Of a stretch of 22,667 bases of DNA, positions 7,366 to 14,536 are shown piece by piece. Within the stretch, counting starts at the first letter, position 1. The number at the start of each line of letters is the position of its first letter. Below the pieces are notes generated by a model. It saw only the letters and a program-made list of their open reading frames with translations. It had not been told where the DNA came from and ran no database searches. Location: assembly GCA_964468125.1 (NCBI GenBank), contig CAYXVF010000097.1, positions 1 to 22,667 on the forward strand, written 5' to 3'. Source of the stretch: CAYXVF01 sp964468125. Its GTDB lineage: Bacteria > Myxococcota > XYA12-FULL-58-9 > CAYXVF01. Position numbers and translations under genes: made by a program.

Positions 7366-7632
7366 TCAGGTGCGGCGTTTGCGCTGCAGGACCTGCCAGC
7401 CGACGCTGCTCATGCGGCGAAGCGCCTCGCCTCGAGAGATGCTGCGGCCCTCACGTTCTTCGGTCACCATGATGAGCGCCTTGATCCGTCGCGCCTCGCC
7501 CTCCTGCGGACGCACCGTTATAGGACGGAGATCGCCCTCGGAGAGCTCTAGTTCTTCGGCTGCGTCGAGGGGGAACGGTTGGGTCTCGACGTCGTCGAAG
7601 GGCCCAGAAAACGCGTCTCGCCGCTTGTTCAT
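7366..7632 (-). CDS. small RHH-like or plasmid regulatory protein, 88 aa
   Basis: A short protein with an acidic, proline-containing N-terminal half (DDVETQPFPLDAAEELEL) and a basic helical C-terminal half (RRIKALIMVTEEREGRSISR, then GEALRRM). The second half has the strand-helix-helix spacing seen in ribbon-helix-helix proteins, including a 'SRGEALRRM' second helix. The family assignment is inference. ATG 7632 is supported by GGGAG at 7-nt spacing. It is divergent from the operon starting at 7718, and the TGTATAC element A lies between the two, so both directions could share one control site. Confidence 0.62.
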   Translation of the reverse strand: MNKRRDAFSGPFDDVETQPFPLDAAEELELSEGDLRPITVRPQEGEARRIKALIMVTEEREGRSISRGEALRRMSSVGWQVLQRKRRT

Positions 7633-7655
7633 CTACGTACTCCCAATTTTGTGGC

Positions 7656-7685
7656 TTGCGCCTGTGTGTTCAACTATCGTATACA
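7656..7685 (+). promoter_or_regulatory. promoter/operator element A (CGTATACATTAGCA)
   Basis: TTGCGC (7656-7661) is followed after 18 bp by TATACA (7680-7685) within CGTATACATTAGCA, upstream of the 7718 operon. Read on the minus strand, the same site is TGTATACGATAGTTG, close to element B (TGTATACAATAGTTG). With TTGAAT 17 bp before GATAGT, it could also serve the divergent gene at 7632. Confidence 0.55.
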
Positions 7686-7717
7686 TTAGCATAACATTCA
7701 ATACTTGATGGGTGGCA

Positions 7718-8152
7718 ATGTCGGGACACACGTATATGGTCTTCGAGACTGCAGACGGTACACGGAACGGCTTCGAGTGGCCTCGCACGCTTCGCGATCT
7801 GCGTGAGGGACTGATTCGTGCTCCGGATGACGCGACCGCGTGGGCTCGTAGCAGCGCCAAGAGTCTGCGGTGCGCTCTGAACGGTATGGGACGGGATGTT
7901 TATCGAATGGAGATCAGTTCGCTGGAAGACGTCGAACCCTCTTGGCGCAATTACCGATGGAGCCTCGTCGAAGAGAGGACTGGGTGGCGACGCGACGGGG
8001 AGCTTCTTCGGAGCCCGGACGGGGAGTTCACTGCACGTATGGTCGATGGCGCCTGGGAGCTACGCCGGGGGGAGCGACGCCTTGAGTCTCACGCCACCAT
8101 TCTCGACGCAGTCGAAGCGGCCATCTCTCATTCACTCGCGAAGGTACGATGA
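7718..8152 (+). CDS. hypothetical protein, 144 aa
   Basis: I do not recognise this protein. It begins MSGHTYMVFETADGTRNGFE and contains charged beta-rich stretches with many tryptophans (WRRDGELLRSPDGEFTARMV). It ends with a helix, TILDAVEAAISHSLAKVR. No membrane segment or cysteine motif is present. ATG 7718 is used; GTG 7712 is in frame and equally possible, and the upstream GGGTGG is a weak ribosome binding site. It is the first gene of an operon: its stop overlaps the next start in ATGA (8149-8152), and the third gene is Dam. Element A lies just upstream. Confidence 0.6.
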   Translation: MSGHTYMVFETADGTRNGFEWPRTLRDLREGLIRAPDDATAWARSSAKSLRCALNGMGRDVYRMEISSLEDVEPSWRNYRWSLVEERTGWRRDGELLRSPDGEFTARMVDGAWELRRGERRLESHATILDAVEAAISHSLAKVR

Positions 8153-8538
8153 AGACACCAGAGCACCAATCCAGCGATCGAAGCGCAGCGCGGGGAGGGT
8201 GGGGCGATCCCAACGACGAGCCGAATCCCGTGACCCAGTGCCTCTGCTGCTCGTCGCGTTCGATTCCGAAGATCAAAGAAGCCACCGACGCGCTGGTTCG
8301 AACCACACTGCAGGGCGGCATGGAGGTCCGGGTGCTCGCCCCGGAGACCCCACGGTGGGCACGCATGTCACTGTTGTCCGGAATGGAGGTCGTGCGCAGG
8401 TACGAGTGCGGTGACTGCGGGCACGTCCGAGCAGTCCTCTCGTTCGACCACGCAGATCGTGAGCGATTTCGGAAACAGGAGAAAGAGCAGGAGATCGCGA
8501 TCGAGCGCGTGACACCTGCCTACGTTTGGACTCGCTGA
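8149..8538 (+). CDS. zinc-ribbon-like hypothetical protein, 129 aa
   Basis: Unknown protein with a likely structural zinc site. QCLCCSS at residues 30-36 supplies a C-x2-C knuckle and YECGDCGHVR at 86-94 supplies a second. The ~50 residues between the knuckles are compatible with a split zinc ribbon. The rest is charged (RERFRKQEKEQEIAIERV). The start overlaps the previous stop in ATGA and its own stop abuts the Dam start (TGAATG), so the three genes are almost certainly translated from one mRNA. It may bind nucleic acid or a protein partner; no function can be assigned. Confidence 0.62.
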   Translation: MKTPEHQSSDRSAARGGWGDPNDEPNPVTQCLCCSSRSIPKIKEATDALVRTTLQGGMEVRVLAPETPRWARMSLLSGMEVVRRYECGDCGHVRAVLSFDHADRERFRKQEKEQEIAIERVTPAYVWTR

Positions 8539-9369
8539 ATGAACGCTGCGGTCGAGGATGCGGCCCTCGTTCCGTCGGCCACGCCATTCCTCAAGTGGGC
8601 AGGCGGCAAGCGCCGGTTGTACTCAACCATTCGACGACATTTCCCTGCGCGGTACGGTCGCTATTGGGAGCCGTGTCTGGGAGGCGGTGCCGTATTCTTC
8701 GGCGCCACACCGAGTCGCGCTGTGCTGAGTGACATCAATGCGGAGCTGATCACGGCCTACCAAGCGGTACGCGATCGTGTCGGCGACGTGATTGCGGAGC
8801 TCCATGCGCTCGAACCCGCCTCCCGCGAGCGCTACTACGAGGTCCGCCGCTGGAACTGGCGGGAGCTTCCACCAGCCCGCGCGTGTGCTCGCCTGCTCTT
8901 CCTGAACCGAAACGGCTTCAACGGACTGTACCGGGTCAACCGCGGCGGACAATTCAACGTCCCGTTCGGAGGCGCCTCGCGCCCTGTGGCGGAGGCAACT
9001 CTGCGCTCGAGCTCGACCGAGCTTCGCCGGGCACGCATTGACGCGGCGAATGTGTTCGACATCCTTGCGGATGCGAAACGGGGCGATTTCGTCTACCTCG
9101 ATCCGCCCTACGCGCCGAGGTCCAGGACCGCTTCGTTCACGAGCTACGCTGAGGCACCGTTCGGCGACGCCGAGCAGCGGCGCTTGGCGAAGCAGGTCGG
9201 CGAGCTCGCAGCTCGCGGCGTCCAAGTTTTAACCTCGAATTCCGACACGCCTTTCGTTCGCGAGCTTTACTCTGGATTTCGTCTGATCGAATGCCGAGCG
9301 CGCCGGAGCATCAACTGCAACGCGAAGCGCCGCGGTCCCGTCGGCGAGCTGCTGGTCCGAAGCTACTAG
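8539..9369 (+). CDS. dam: DNA adenine methyltransferase, Dam/D12 class, 276 aa
   Basis: N6-adenine DNA methyltransferase of the D12 (Dam/DpnM) class, transferring methyl from S-adenosylmethionine, probably to the A of GATC. Motifs appear in alpha-class order: FLKWAGGKRRL (17-27, SAM-binding motif), EPCLGGGAVFF (44-54), LSDINAEL (63-70), FNGLYRVNRGGQFNVPFG (127-144), catalytic YLDPPY (186-191), LTSNSDTPFV (231-240) and the terminal RRSINCNAKRRGPVGELLV. The length is normal for the class and the gene appears intact. There is no partner restriction endonuclease, so it is a solitary methylase, as often found on plasmids and phages to escape host restriction or set replication timing. Translation is probably coupled to the gene before it. 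Confidence 0.93.
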   Translation: MNAAVEDAALVPSATPFLKWAGGKRRLYSTIRRHFPARYGRYWEPCLGGGAVFFGATPSRAVLSDINAELITAYQAVRDRVGDVIAELHALEPASRERYYEVRRWNWRELPPARACARLLFLNRNGFNGLYRVNRGGQFNVPFGGASRPVAEATLRSSSTELRRARIDAANVFDILADAKRGDFVYLDPPYAPRSRTASFTSYAEAPFGDAEQRRLAKQVGELAARGVQVLTSNSDTPFVRELYSGFRLIECRARRSINCNAKRRGPVGELLVRSY

Positions 9370-9396
9370 AGCCAGAGGATGCGCCCGATTGCGGCT

Positions 9397-9440
9397 ACGG
9401 CGGCCTGCGGGCCGCGGTACAATTGCGTTGATTTTGTCTT
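9397..9440 (+). terminator. possible terminator after dam
   Basis: GCGGCC (9400-9405) and GGCCGC (9410-9415) form a GC-rich stem with a TGCG loop, and flanking TAC/GTA can extend it past one mismatch. The T-rich stretch TTGATTTTGTCTT starts about 14 nt later, rather far for a classical intrinsic terminator, so the call is weak. It lies between the dam stop and element G. Confidence 0.35.
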
Positions 9441-9452
9441 CTAATGTAGACA
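9423..9452 (+). promoter_or_regulatory. promoter element G (variant TGTAGACA)
   Basis: TTGCGT (9423-9428), then 18 bp, then TAGACA (9447-9452) inside AATGTAGACACTC. It has the same TTGC-18-TANACA architecture as elements A, C and F, with T to G in the centre of the -10-like box. It lies upstream of the operon starting at 9507. Confidence 0.45.
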
Positions 9453-9506
9453 CTCAAAGCCCAAAGGCGTAAGGGTGTAGGTAATTTGCGCACATGGGGT
9501 GGACCA

Positions 9507-10175
9507 ATGGCCGAGGATATTCAGACTCTTGCCGTTCGCGTCCGAGAGGGCATGACGCAGCTTCTCGGAGGTGAGTGGCGTTGCGTCAGCGGCAAGGAAT
9601 CGGCACTTCTCACGGGCCCCTTCTTCCAGGTGCAGTTGCATCATCGCGGCCGAACAGTCGCCAGCACGATCACGTTGCGCGAATCAGGCGTGCAGTGGCG
9701 TGGCCCGTGGCTGCGCTTTGTGGATCGTCCAGCGGTTGCTGCGCACTCCCTGGCACGCATGTGCAGCGACGACGTTCGACGCTTTCATCAGCAGTGCCCA
9801 AGAGTGGTCGCGCAGCTGGGCAAGGGTTGGACCGGCCAGTCCGCGGACGTGAATCTCTACCGGTTCTCGCACCCGAGCCACGCTCCATTCGCGGCACACG
9901 GATACCTCGATGCGGGCACGGTGCTCTTCGAAGGAGAGCACGAGTACGTTGGCGGCCGCGCCCAGCTTCCGCCAGGCGCAGAAGAACCGACTCTCCGCGC
10001 GAAGCTAGGTGACGCACCGTTCGTCGTCGCTGCACGACTTCGTGCCCGCTTCATTCCCGCGCTTGATCGACTTCATCGCCACTGTGGTTGGCGATTCGAG
10101 CGAGCCACTGCCGAGCAGCGAGAGGGCCGAACAGCACCGCAGAACGTGATCGATCTGAACGCACGGAGGCCATGA
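9507..10175 (+). CDS. hypothetical protein, 222 aa
   Basis: I do not recognise this protein. It starts MAEDIQTLAVRVREGMTQLL and continues with mixed alpha/beta sequence: FFQVQLHHRGRTVASTITL, WRGPWLRFVD, and a helical segment ending RFIPALDRLHRHCGW. It ends QNVIDLNARRP. There is no signal peptide and no transmembrane helix. ATG 9507 follows GGGGTGGA; a TTG at 9486 is in frame but less likely. It is the first gene of a three-gene operon: its TGA overlaps the start region of the kinase-like gene, and a RadC-like gene follows. Its conserved linkage would be the best clue to its role. Confidence 0.65.
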   Translation: MAEDIQTLAVRVREGMTQLLGGEWRCVSGKESALLTGPFFQVQLHHRGRTVASTITLRESGVQWRGPWLRFVDRPAVAAHSLARMCSDDVRRFHQQCPRVVAQLGKGWTGQSADVNLYRFSHPSHAPFAAHGYLDAGTVLFEGEHEYVGGRAQLPPGAEEPTLRAKLGDAPFVVAARLRARFIPALDRLHRHCGWRFERATAEQREGRTAPQNVIDLNARRP

Positions 10176-11323
10176 TGCTTCAGGACCGATATATCACCCT
10201 GCATGCTGCGCTCGGTGGGCCGGAGGAGCTGCATCTAAGGGAGCTGCGCTTTGCGCGCGGCGAAATGGTGGTGGCACTTGGTCGTTACGGCGAAGTCTCG
10301 ATTCCGATGGGAAACCTTCCGTACCTCGCCGAGGAGCTGAGTGGTGTGATCGAAGGCCCCAGGTCGGGGGTTCGCGAGATCGACGCGGTCTTGAATGGCG
10401 ACGCCGAGCTGCTCGGCAAGGGGCACGACGGTCTCGTCTACCGTGTCGGGGATCGCGCTGTGAAAGTCGCAGCGACGGTACCGTTTCACCCCAGGAACCC
10501 TGGACACCGCACGCCCGAGGCGGCCGCGGAACGGCTTCGAACCGCAGTGGATCTTGCCGACGAACTCAGCACTGCGGGTGTTCCTGGGCTCGCGCGCGGC
10601 ACGCTTGTCGAACACGCGCGGCGAGCGTTCTGGATCCGCGACTACTACGAGCTCCCGAAGCGCTTCACTCGGGCCGAACTCCATGCGGTGCAAGAAACCG
10701 TCCTCGGTATGCACGAGCACCAGGTCACCCTGAATGATCAGGTTCAGGTCGGGCGCAGCGCTGCAGGTGCAGTCGAGCTCTTCGACCTAGGGAGTGCGCG
10801 TTGCTGCGCAACCAGTGCGTTCGAGCACCGTCGCGACGACGACATCTCCGAGTTGGCGATGTTCTACGAGCGCCACGGGGCACGCTTCTACCTTCGCAGG
10901 GGAACGCGCGCTGAGCGACAACTGGATTTCCTGCTTCGGCATGGCCATCGGATGACTGCGGCTGAGCTCGACCCTCACCTCCGCAGCTTCAGCCGACAGC
11001 TCCAGGCAGAACGTCCCGCGGAATCGGAAAAGTCGCGCCGTTTGAGGCACCGCACTTGGCATCTGCACACTCGAACGAAGACGTTCTCGGACCAGGACTA
11101 CCTCGCCGTGCTCAACCAGGTGCGCTGCGCGTGTGAAGCGGGCCGGCCCGCGAAAGCAAGGAGCCTTCCGCGGCGTCTCGTAGGAAGGGCGGTGCGGTAC
11201 GGCGAGATGCAGTTCCTGGATCCGCAATTCCGCTACGTTCTCATCACGCCGGCCGGTGTCCAGGCCGCCAACGCACTCACCCAAAAGCTTGCACAAGCAC
11301 AGGAGGTATCACGTGAGCGCTGA
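10175..11323 (+). CDS. degenerate protein-kinase-like protein, 382 aa
   Basis: A protein with the outline of a protein-kinase fold. LLGKGHDGLVYRVGDRAVKV (79-98) gives a glycine-rich loop (GKGHDG) and a 'VK' lysine (K97). H180-E-H-Q-V-T-L-N187 aligns with the HRDLKPEN catalytic loop but has His in place of the catalytic Asp. LFDLGSAR (202-209) provides a DFG-like DLG (204-206), and DDDISELAMF (221-230) fits the D-x-x-S/A-L-G helix. A C-terminal extension of ~150 residues ends in YVLITPAGVQAANAL, possibly a winged helix. So it is a pseudokinase or a divergent kinase. ATG 10175 is preferred because GGAGG (10165-10169) is 5 nt away; 10172 also overlaps the previous stop. The RadC-like gene overlaps its end by 11 bp. 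Confidence 0.65.
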   Translation: MLQDRYITLHAALGGPEELHLRELRFARGEMVVALGRYGEVSIPMGNLPYLAEELSGVIEGPRSGVREIDAVLNGDAELLGKGHDGLVYRVGDRAVKVAATVPFHPRNPGHRTPEAAAERLRTAVDLADELSTAGVPGLARGTLVEHARRAFWIRDYYELPKRFTRAELHAVQETVLGMHEHQVTLNDQVQVGRSAAGAVELFDLGSARCCATSAFEHRRDDDISELAMFYERHGARFYLRRGTRAERQLDFLLRHGHRMTAAELDPHLRSFSRQLQAERPAESEKSRRLRHRTWHLHTRTKTFSDQDYLAVLNQVRCACEAGRPAKARSLPRRLVGRAVRYGEMQFLDPQFRYVLITPAGVQAANALTQKLAQAQEVSRER

Positions 11324-11807
11324 TTCCAGGCGCAAGGCTCGGCGTTTGCACGAGTATCGAACGCGGATCGTACGACGCCAGGCGCTTCACGAACTCGATC
11401 AGTGTGAAGGGCCGGAGGCCGCTGGGCGGGTCGCAAGCGCTGTGCTTCGAGACGAGCGAAATGAGGTTGTGATCGTCATCGGCACAAGCGCGACGCTGCA
11501 TGTCGTCGGTTATGTGGAGGTCCATCGCGGCGGACTCAACCGCTGTCCGGTCGACATCCCGGAAGTTTTGCGCGCCGTCTTGAGCATGCCAACGAGCGGC
11601 TTCTTTCTCGCGCACAACCACCCGACCGGAGACCCCACCCCTTCCGCCGATGACTGGGAAATCACGAAGAAGGTCGAGGAGGCCGCCAGAGTGGTGGGGC
11701 TGACCATGCTCGATCATTTGGTGGTCGGCGAGGGCGCGGTGCACTCGATGCGGGCCGCGCAGACCTACGACCTCGAACAAACGCACCTGTTCGCACTCCA
11801 GCGATGA
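11313..11807 (+). CDS. RadC-like JAB/JAMM-domain protein, 164 aa
   Basis: Contains the MPN/JAMM metal site in RadC form: FFLAHNHPTGDPTPSADDW, with H101, H103, S111 and D114 matching H-x-H-x7-S-x2-D. It is followed by LLDHLVVG-like LTMLDHLVVGEGAVHSM, the usual RadC C-terminus. The helix-hairpin-helix half of chromosomal RadC (about 220 aa) is absent, as in many plasmid and prophage copies. A short basic N-terminus precedes the domain. The start GTG 11313 is chosen for its strong AGGAGG (11301-11306); it overlaps the upstream kinase-like gene by 11 bp, implying coupling. RadC-family biochemical function is unsettled, though JAMM domains elsewhere are zinc peptidases or deubiquitinases. Confidence 0.88.
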   Translation: MSADSRRKARRLHEYRTRIVRRQALHELDQCEGPEAAGRVASAVLRDERNEVVIVIGTSATLHVVGYVEVHRGGLNRCPVDIPEVLRAVLSMPTSGFFLAHNHPTGDPTPSADDWEITKKVEEAARVVGLTMLDHLVVGEGAVHSMRAAQTYDLEQTHLFALQR

Positions 11808-11830
11808 GCGAGAGCATCGAGGTTTCTCCC

Positions 11831-11859
11831 TTGCGGCCCTCCTTACTGTATACAATAGT
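11831..11859 (+). promoter_or_regulatory. promoter/operator element B (TGTATACAATAGTTG)
   Basis: TGTATACAATAGTTGCAC (11847-11864) lies between operons. TTGCGG (11831-11836) is only 12 bp from TATACA but 17 bp from AATAGT (11854-11859), so AATAGT may be the true -10 with TGTATACA as an operator in the spacer. The divergent reading of element A has the same geometry (TTGAAT-17-GATAGT). Confidence 0.5.
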
Positions 11860-11883
11860 TGCACCTATAAACGGAGAGCGGAC

Positions 11884-12222
11884 ATGCAGAAACAGTTCCT
11901 AGAAAGGCATCGGGCCCATCTTGCCGGGCGGGAACTCGAGGTCGTGATACTCAAAGACACTTCACGGCGGAACGTTGGACGCTACGACTTCCGAGTCGCA
12001 GAGATCCACACAGCAGACGGATGGCGCTCGAAACTCTCTTTTGTCGTCGAATACAACGGATGGTCCGGTGCGCCGCCCGAATTTGTGAGCGGCTCCGCTC
12101 ATGGCGTCGCCTCCCTGCCCGCGAAACTCGAAGAGCGCCTCGTCGACTGGCTCTCGGAACACTACGCCGCAGAAAGGCGGCAGTGGGAGCACGACTTCTC
12201 CATCGGCGGACAGGAGCGGTAG
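11884..12222 (+). CDS. hypothetical protein, 112 aa
   Basis: Unknown soluble protein, first gene of a five-gene overlapping operon. It begins MQKQFLERHRAHLAGRELEV. A central beta-rich part (GRYDFRVAEIHTADGWRSKL, SFVVEYNGW) is followed by a helical tail (AKLEERLVDWLSEHYAAERR). That tail resembles the C-terminal half of the first domain encoded at 21824 (VQEAVLEWLQSRYSASHYAW), also a plasmid unknown, so the two may be distant relatives; this is a visual match only. ATG 11884 is preceded by GGAGAGCGG. Element B is directly upstream. Confidence 0.62.
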   Translation: MQKQFLERHRAHLAGRELEVVILKDTSRRNVGRYDFRVAEIHTADGWRSKLSFVVEYNGWSGAPPEFVSGSAHGVASLPAKLEERLVDWLSEHYAAERRQWEHDFSIGGQER

Positions 12223-12224
12223 TC

Positions 12225-12473
12225 ATGGCAACCGAACGTTTCGCCGAACACGCCGCGACCAAAGTCGCCTGGAAACTCGCTCCGGAAGCCGTCGAGTGGG
12301 GCGACATCAACTTCACGCGACTGGCCGAGTTGGTCTGCGCTGAATTTGACGTCGATCACATCGGGGGCCCTCTCGACGACGAGACGCATTGGATTTGGGA
12401 CGTCGCCGCCGAAGTAGGGGGGCGCTACCGAGCGGAAGTGATTCAGCGCGAGCCGGGAGCGTTCGACCGATGA
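12225..12473 (+). CDS. small hypothetical protein, 82 aa
   Basis: Starts at ATG 12225 behind AGGAG (12212-12216), two bases after the preceding stop. It is acidic and tryptophan-containing (WKLAPEAVEWGDINFTRLAE; HWIWDVAAEVGGRYRAEV), with no cysteine motif or membrane segment and no recognised family. The TGA stop overlaps the next start (ATGA at 12470-12473), so the genes are co-translated. A longer in-frame extension upstream runs through the previous gene and lacks a ribosome binding site. Confidence 0.6.
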   Translation: MATERFAEHAATKVAWKLAPEAVEWGDINFTRLAELVCAEFDVDHIGGPLDDETHWIWDVAAEVGGRYRAEVIQREPGAFDR

Positions 12474-12688
12474 CCCTGATCCGATTGATCATCGCCGGAA
12501 GACGCGATGCCCCAGAACCGGAGTTTCGGCGGGCATTGGCGAGCTCCGGTCTGCGGCCAGAGGAGCTGGAGTGGAATGGCATCTCCCGGGGATCCGGCTC
12601 GATGCGCCGTGAGGCGAGGGCACGCGGTCTCGTCATCCTCGAACACGTTTATGCGCGCGAACTTGCGCGGATAGGGAGGGGCCTGTGA
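12470..12688 (+). CDS. small hypothetical protein, 72 aa
   Basis: Third gene of the operon, starting in the ATGA overlap at 12470. It is strongly basic (IIAGRRDAPEPEFRRALASS; SMRREARARGLVILEHVYAR) and largely helical, which suggests nucleic-acid or protein binding, but no family is recognised. Its stop (12686-12688) overlaps the start of the next gene. The small size and complete dependence on coupling make this a modest-confidence call. Confidence 0.55.
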   Translation: MTLIRLIIAGRRDAPEPEFRRALASSGLRPEELEWNGISRGSGSMRREARARGLVILEHVYARELARIGRGL

Positions 12689-13962
12689 TGCACGAACGGC
12701 AGACGACCCGATCACCCGACGAGGTCATCAGCCTTCACGAACTCGTTCGGGTCGCCACGGATGCACAGTGTCCCGTGGTGGCTCGTGAAGCGCAGCGTGT
12801 AGCGGCTCATGAAGGCGTGGCGCTCGATGGCGAGCTTCGTTTTCACCAGCTCCTAGCGAGAAACTCGACCGAGGCGCTCGGACGCCCGGCGGTCATTGAC
12901 GCTCTGACGCGGGCAGCGGTACGCGAATGCCACGCGGCGCTGCAACTCGTAGAGCGACAATACGAGGCGGGTGACCACGAACGCGCCATGATGCTGGTCG
13001 AGCCGCTACAAAGGATCCTCGACCTCATGGCGCACACCCGCTCAGGAGCAGCGCTTCACACCGTCCAAGAAGCAGCGGACCTCTTGGAGGGGCAGATTGC
13101 TTCCCTTGGCTACCCGCCCAACCCCGACGTCCTTAGCGCTGCGCAGAACGTCGCTGCACGGAAACGCTTCCAACTCGACGTCGCGAGACTTGCTCCGCAC
13201 ACGCTCGAGCAGGCGCTCGACTGCGTCGCCGAGTGCGAGCGCTTCGAGCGGATCTGCCTTGAGGGGCACCTGCAGCGCGCAAGAGCGTTCGACAAGGCGG
13301 GGCGGCAGCAAGCAGCGGAGCTCGCTCATCGCAACGCAGGCGCGGCGCTTCGGCAGCTCGGTGAACTCGAAGTCGCGCGGGCGTCCCTGGCTGCGGAGCT
13401 CCGGACCACAATCTGCTTTTCCATCAAGGGGACGACTCCCTATCTCGACCATCTCTTGGGGTGTGCACGCTTGCTCTCCGTGCATGACTCGGACGAACGG
13501 GCCATGGCCCGCTTCGTGGAAGCGGCCGACGAGCTGGTGCAGCCGGTGTTTGGGGGCAGCAGGCGGCAGAGTTGGCGGTGGCGCGGGCTCGCCGTCGCGG
13601 TGGACGGTCTTGCGGTGGACGTGGCTGGCACGCCGCAACCCGACCGCGAGCATGCAATCGCCGATCTTTGGAACGCGGTGCGCTCACACCTCACCCCGGC
13701 TCAGGTGTTGGAGCGCGGTATCGTACTCGACTCACAGACGCGTGCAGATGTGATCCTGCGGGACGACAGCTTGGCCCGCTATCTGCCAGACCGGGATACG
13801 CTGAGGGCGGCTTTGGAGGCATGCATTGCCCATCACCACAGCAAATGGTTTCGGGCGCCCGATCGCAGCGCCGAAGAGCGCCGGCACTGGAGGGCAAAGG
13901 GAATTCTTGAGGACCGACTCGCCAGTCTTCTCACCTACGGCGCTCATCAGAGATCGCGATGA
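12688..13962 (+). CDS. large helical hypothetical protein, 424 aa
   Basis: The largest gene of the five-gene operon; family unknown. It is almost entirely predicted helix, with repeated alanine/arginine/leucine segments such as VREAQRVAAHEGVAL-type helices, QLVERQYEAGDHERAMMLVE and RARAFDKAGRQQAAELAHRN. The latter two resemble TPR-like helical hairpins, so a solenoid scaffold is possible. The C-terminal part carries a His cluster (IAHHHSKWFRAPDRS). ATG 12688 has GGAGGG at 7 nt; GTG 12685 is the alternative. There is no signal peptide. The stop overlaps the next gene's ATG (13959-13962). Confidence 0.65.
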   Translation: MHERQTTRSPDEVISLHELVRVATDAQCPVVAREAQRVAAHEGVALDGELRFHQLLARNSTEALGRPAVIDALTRAAVRECHAALQLVERQYEAGDHERAMMLVEPLQRILDLMAHTRSGAALHTVQEAADLLEGQIASLGYPPNPDVLSAAQNVAARKRFQLDVARLAPHTLEQALDCVAECERFERICLEGHLQRARAFDKAGRQQAAELAHRNAGAALRQLGELEVARASLAAELRTTICFSIKGTTPYLDHLLGCARLLSVHDSDERAMARFVEAADELVQPVFGGSRRQSWRWRGLAVAVDGLAVDVAGTPQPDREHAIADLWNAVRSHLTPAQVLERGIVLDSQTRADVILRDDSLARYLPDRDTLRAALEACIAHHHSKWFRAPDRSAEERRHWRAKGILEDRLASLLTYGAHQRSR

Positions 13963-14360
13963 CCCGAGAGCACATGTTCCGCATCGCGTGTGGCAAGGTA
14001 TTACTTCGGCTGCAGGGCACATGGCGCCTGACCGAACTGGGCCGTTTGGTGCGCTTCGACGGGGATCCAGAGCCGCCGTTTACGCTCCGTCTGCTGTCAC
14101 ATCGTGACGCAGTCGAGATCGCCGGTATCTACCCACTCAGCCGCATTGAAGGAATTCACCTCTTTCGCCCCGAGTATGACGAACCGCTCTACCGCCTGCC
14201 CCTGCACGCCGACCAGGTCGCTCTCACGGTCACGAACGAATTCCTGCCACGCTTCCGCAAGGCCTACGCTGAGTGCCTGCGCAGGCGGGACGCATGGCAC
14301 GCGCGTCGGCAAGCAACGCGAACAGCATGGCGCGTGTTACCCGGTGGCCTTGCGCGGTGA
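13959..14360 (+). CDS. hypothetical protein, 133 aa
   Basis: Last gene of the five-gene operon, starting inside the ATGA overlap at 13959. The first ~90 residues are beta-rich (LLRLQGTWRLTELGRLVRFD; TLRLLSHRDAVEIAGIYPLS; HLFRPEYDEPLYRLPLHADQ). A basic helix closes the protein (RKAYAECLRRRDAWHARRQA). It is not recognised. A short non-coding stretch follows before element C and ssb, so the operon probably ends here. Confidence 0.6.
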   Translation: MTREHMFRIACGKVLLRLQGTWRLTELGRLVRFDGDPEPPFTLRLLSHRDAVEIAGIYPLSRIEGIHLFRPEYDEPLYRLPLHADQVALTVTNEFLPRFRKAYAECLRRRDAWHARRQATRTAWRVLPGGLAR

Positions 14361-14459
14361 TGAGCTGTGCACGCGACCGAGCAGCGTAGCAGCTGAGCGC
14401 CCCTCCTGCACACCGATCCCAAAGCTCTTCGGGAATCGACCCGGTTCCAAGATAACGCC

Positions 14460-14489
14460 TTGCCGAAAACCCCGTTGTTTTTGTATACA
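14460..14489 (+). promoter_or_regulatory. promoter/operator element C upstream of ssb
   Basis: TTGCCG (14460-14465), 18 bp, then TATACA (14484-14489) within TTGTATACAACAGTTGATAC. This is the clearest case of the shared TTGC-N18-TATACA architecture, located about 50 bp upstream of the ssb start. TTGTTT (14475) with TACTAA (14498) is an alternative -35/-10 pair that would put GTATAC in the spacer. Confidence 0.55.
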
Positions 14490-14536
14490 ACAGTTGATAC
14501 TAACAACCGCGCGCCGGGGCGCTCGAGGAGTCGCAG

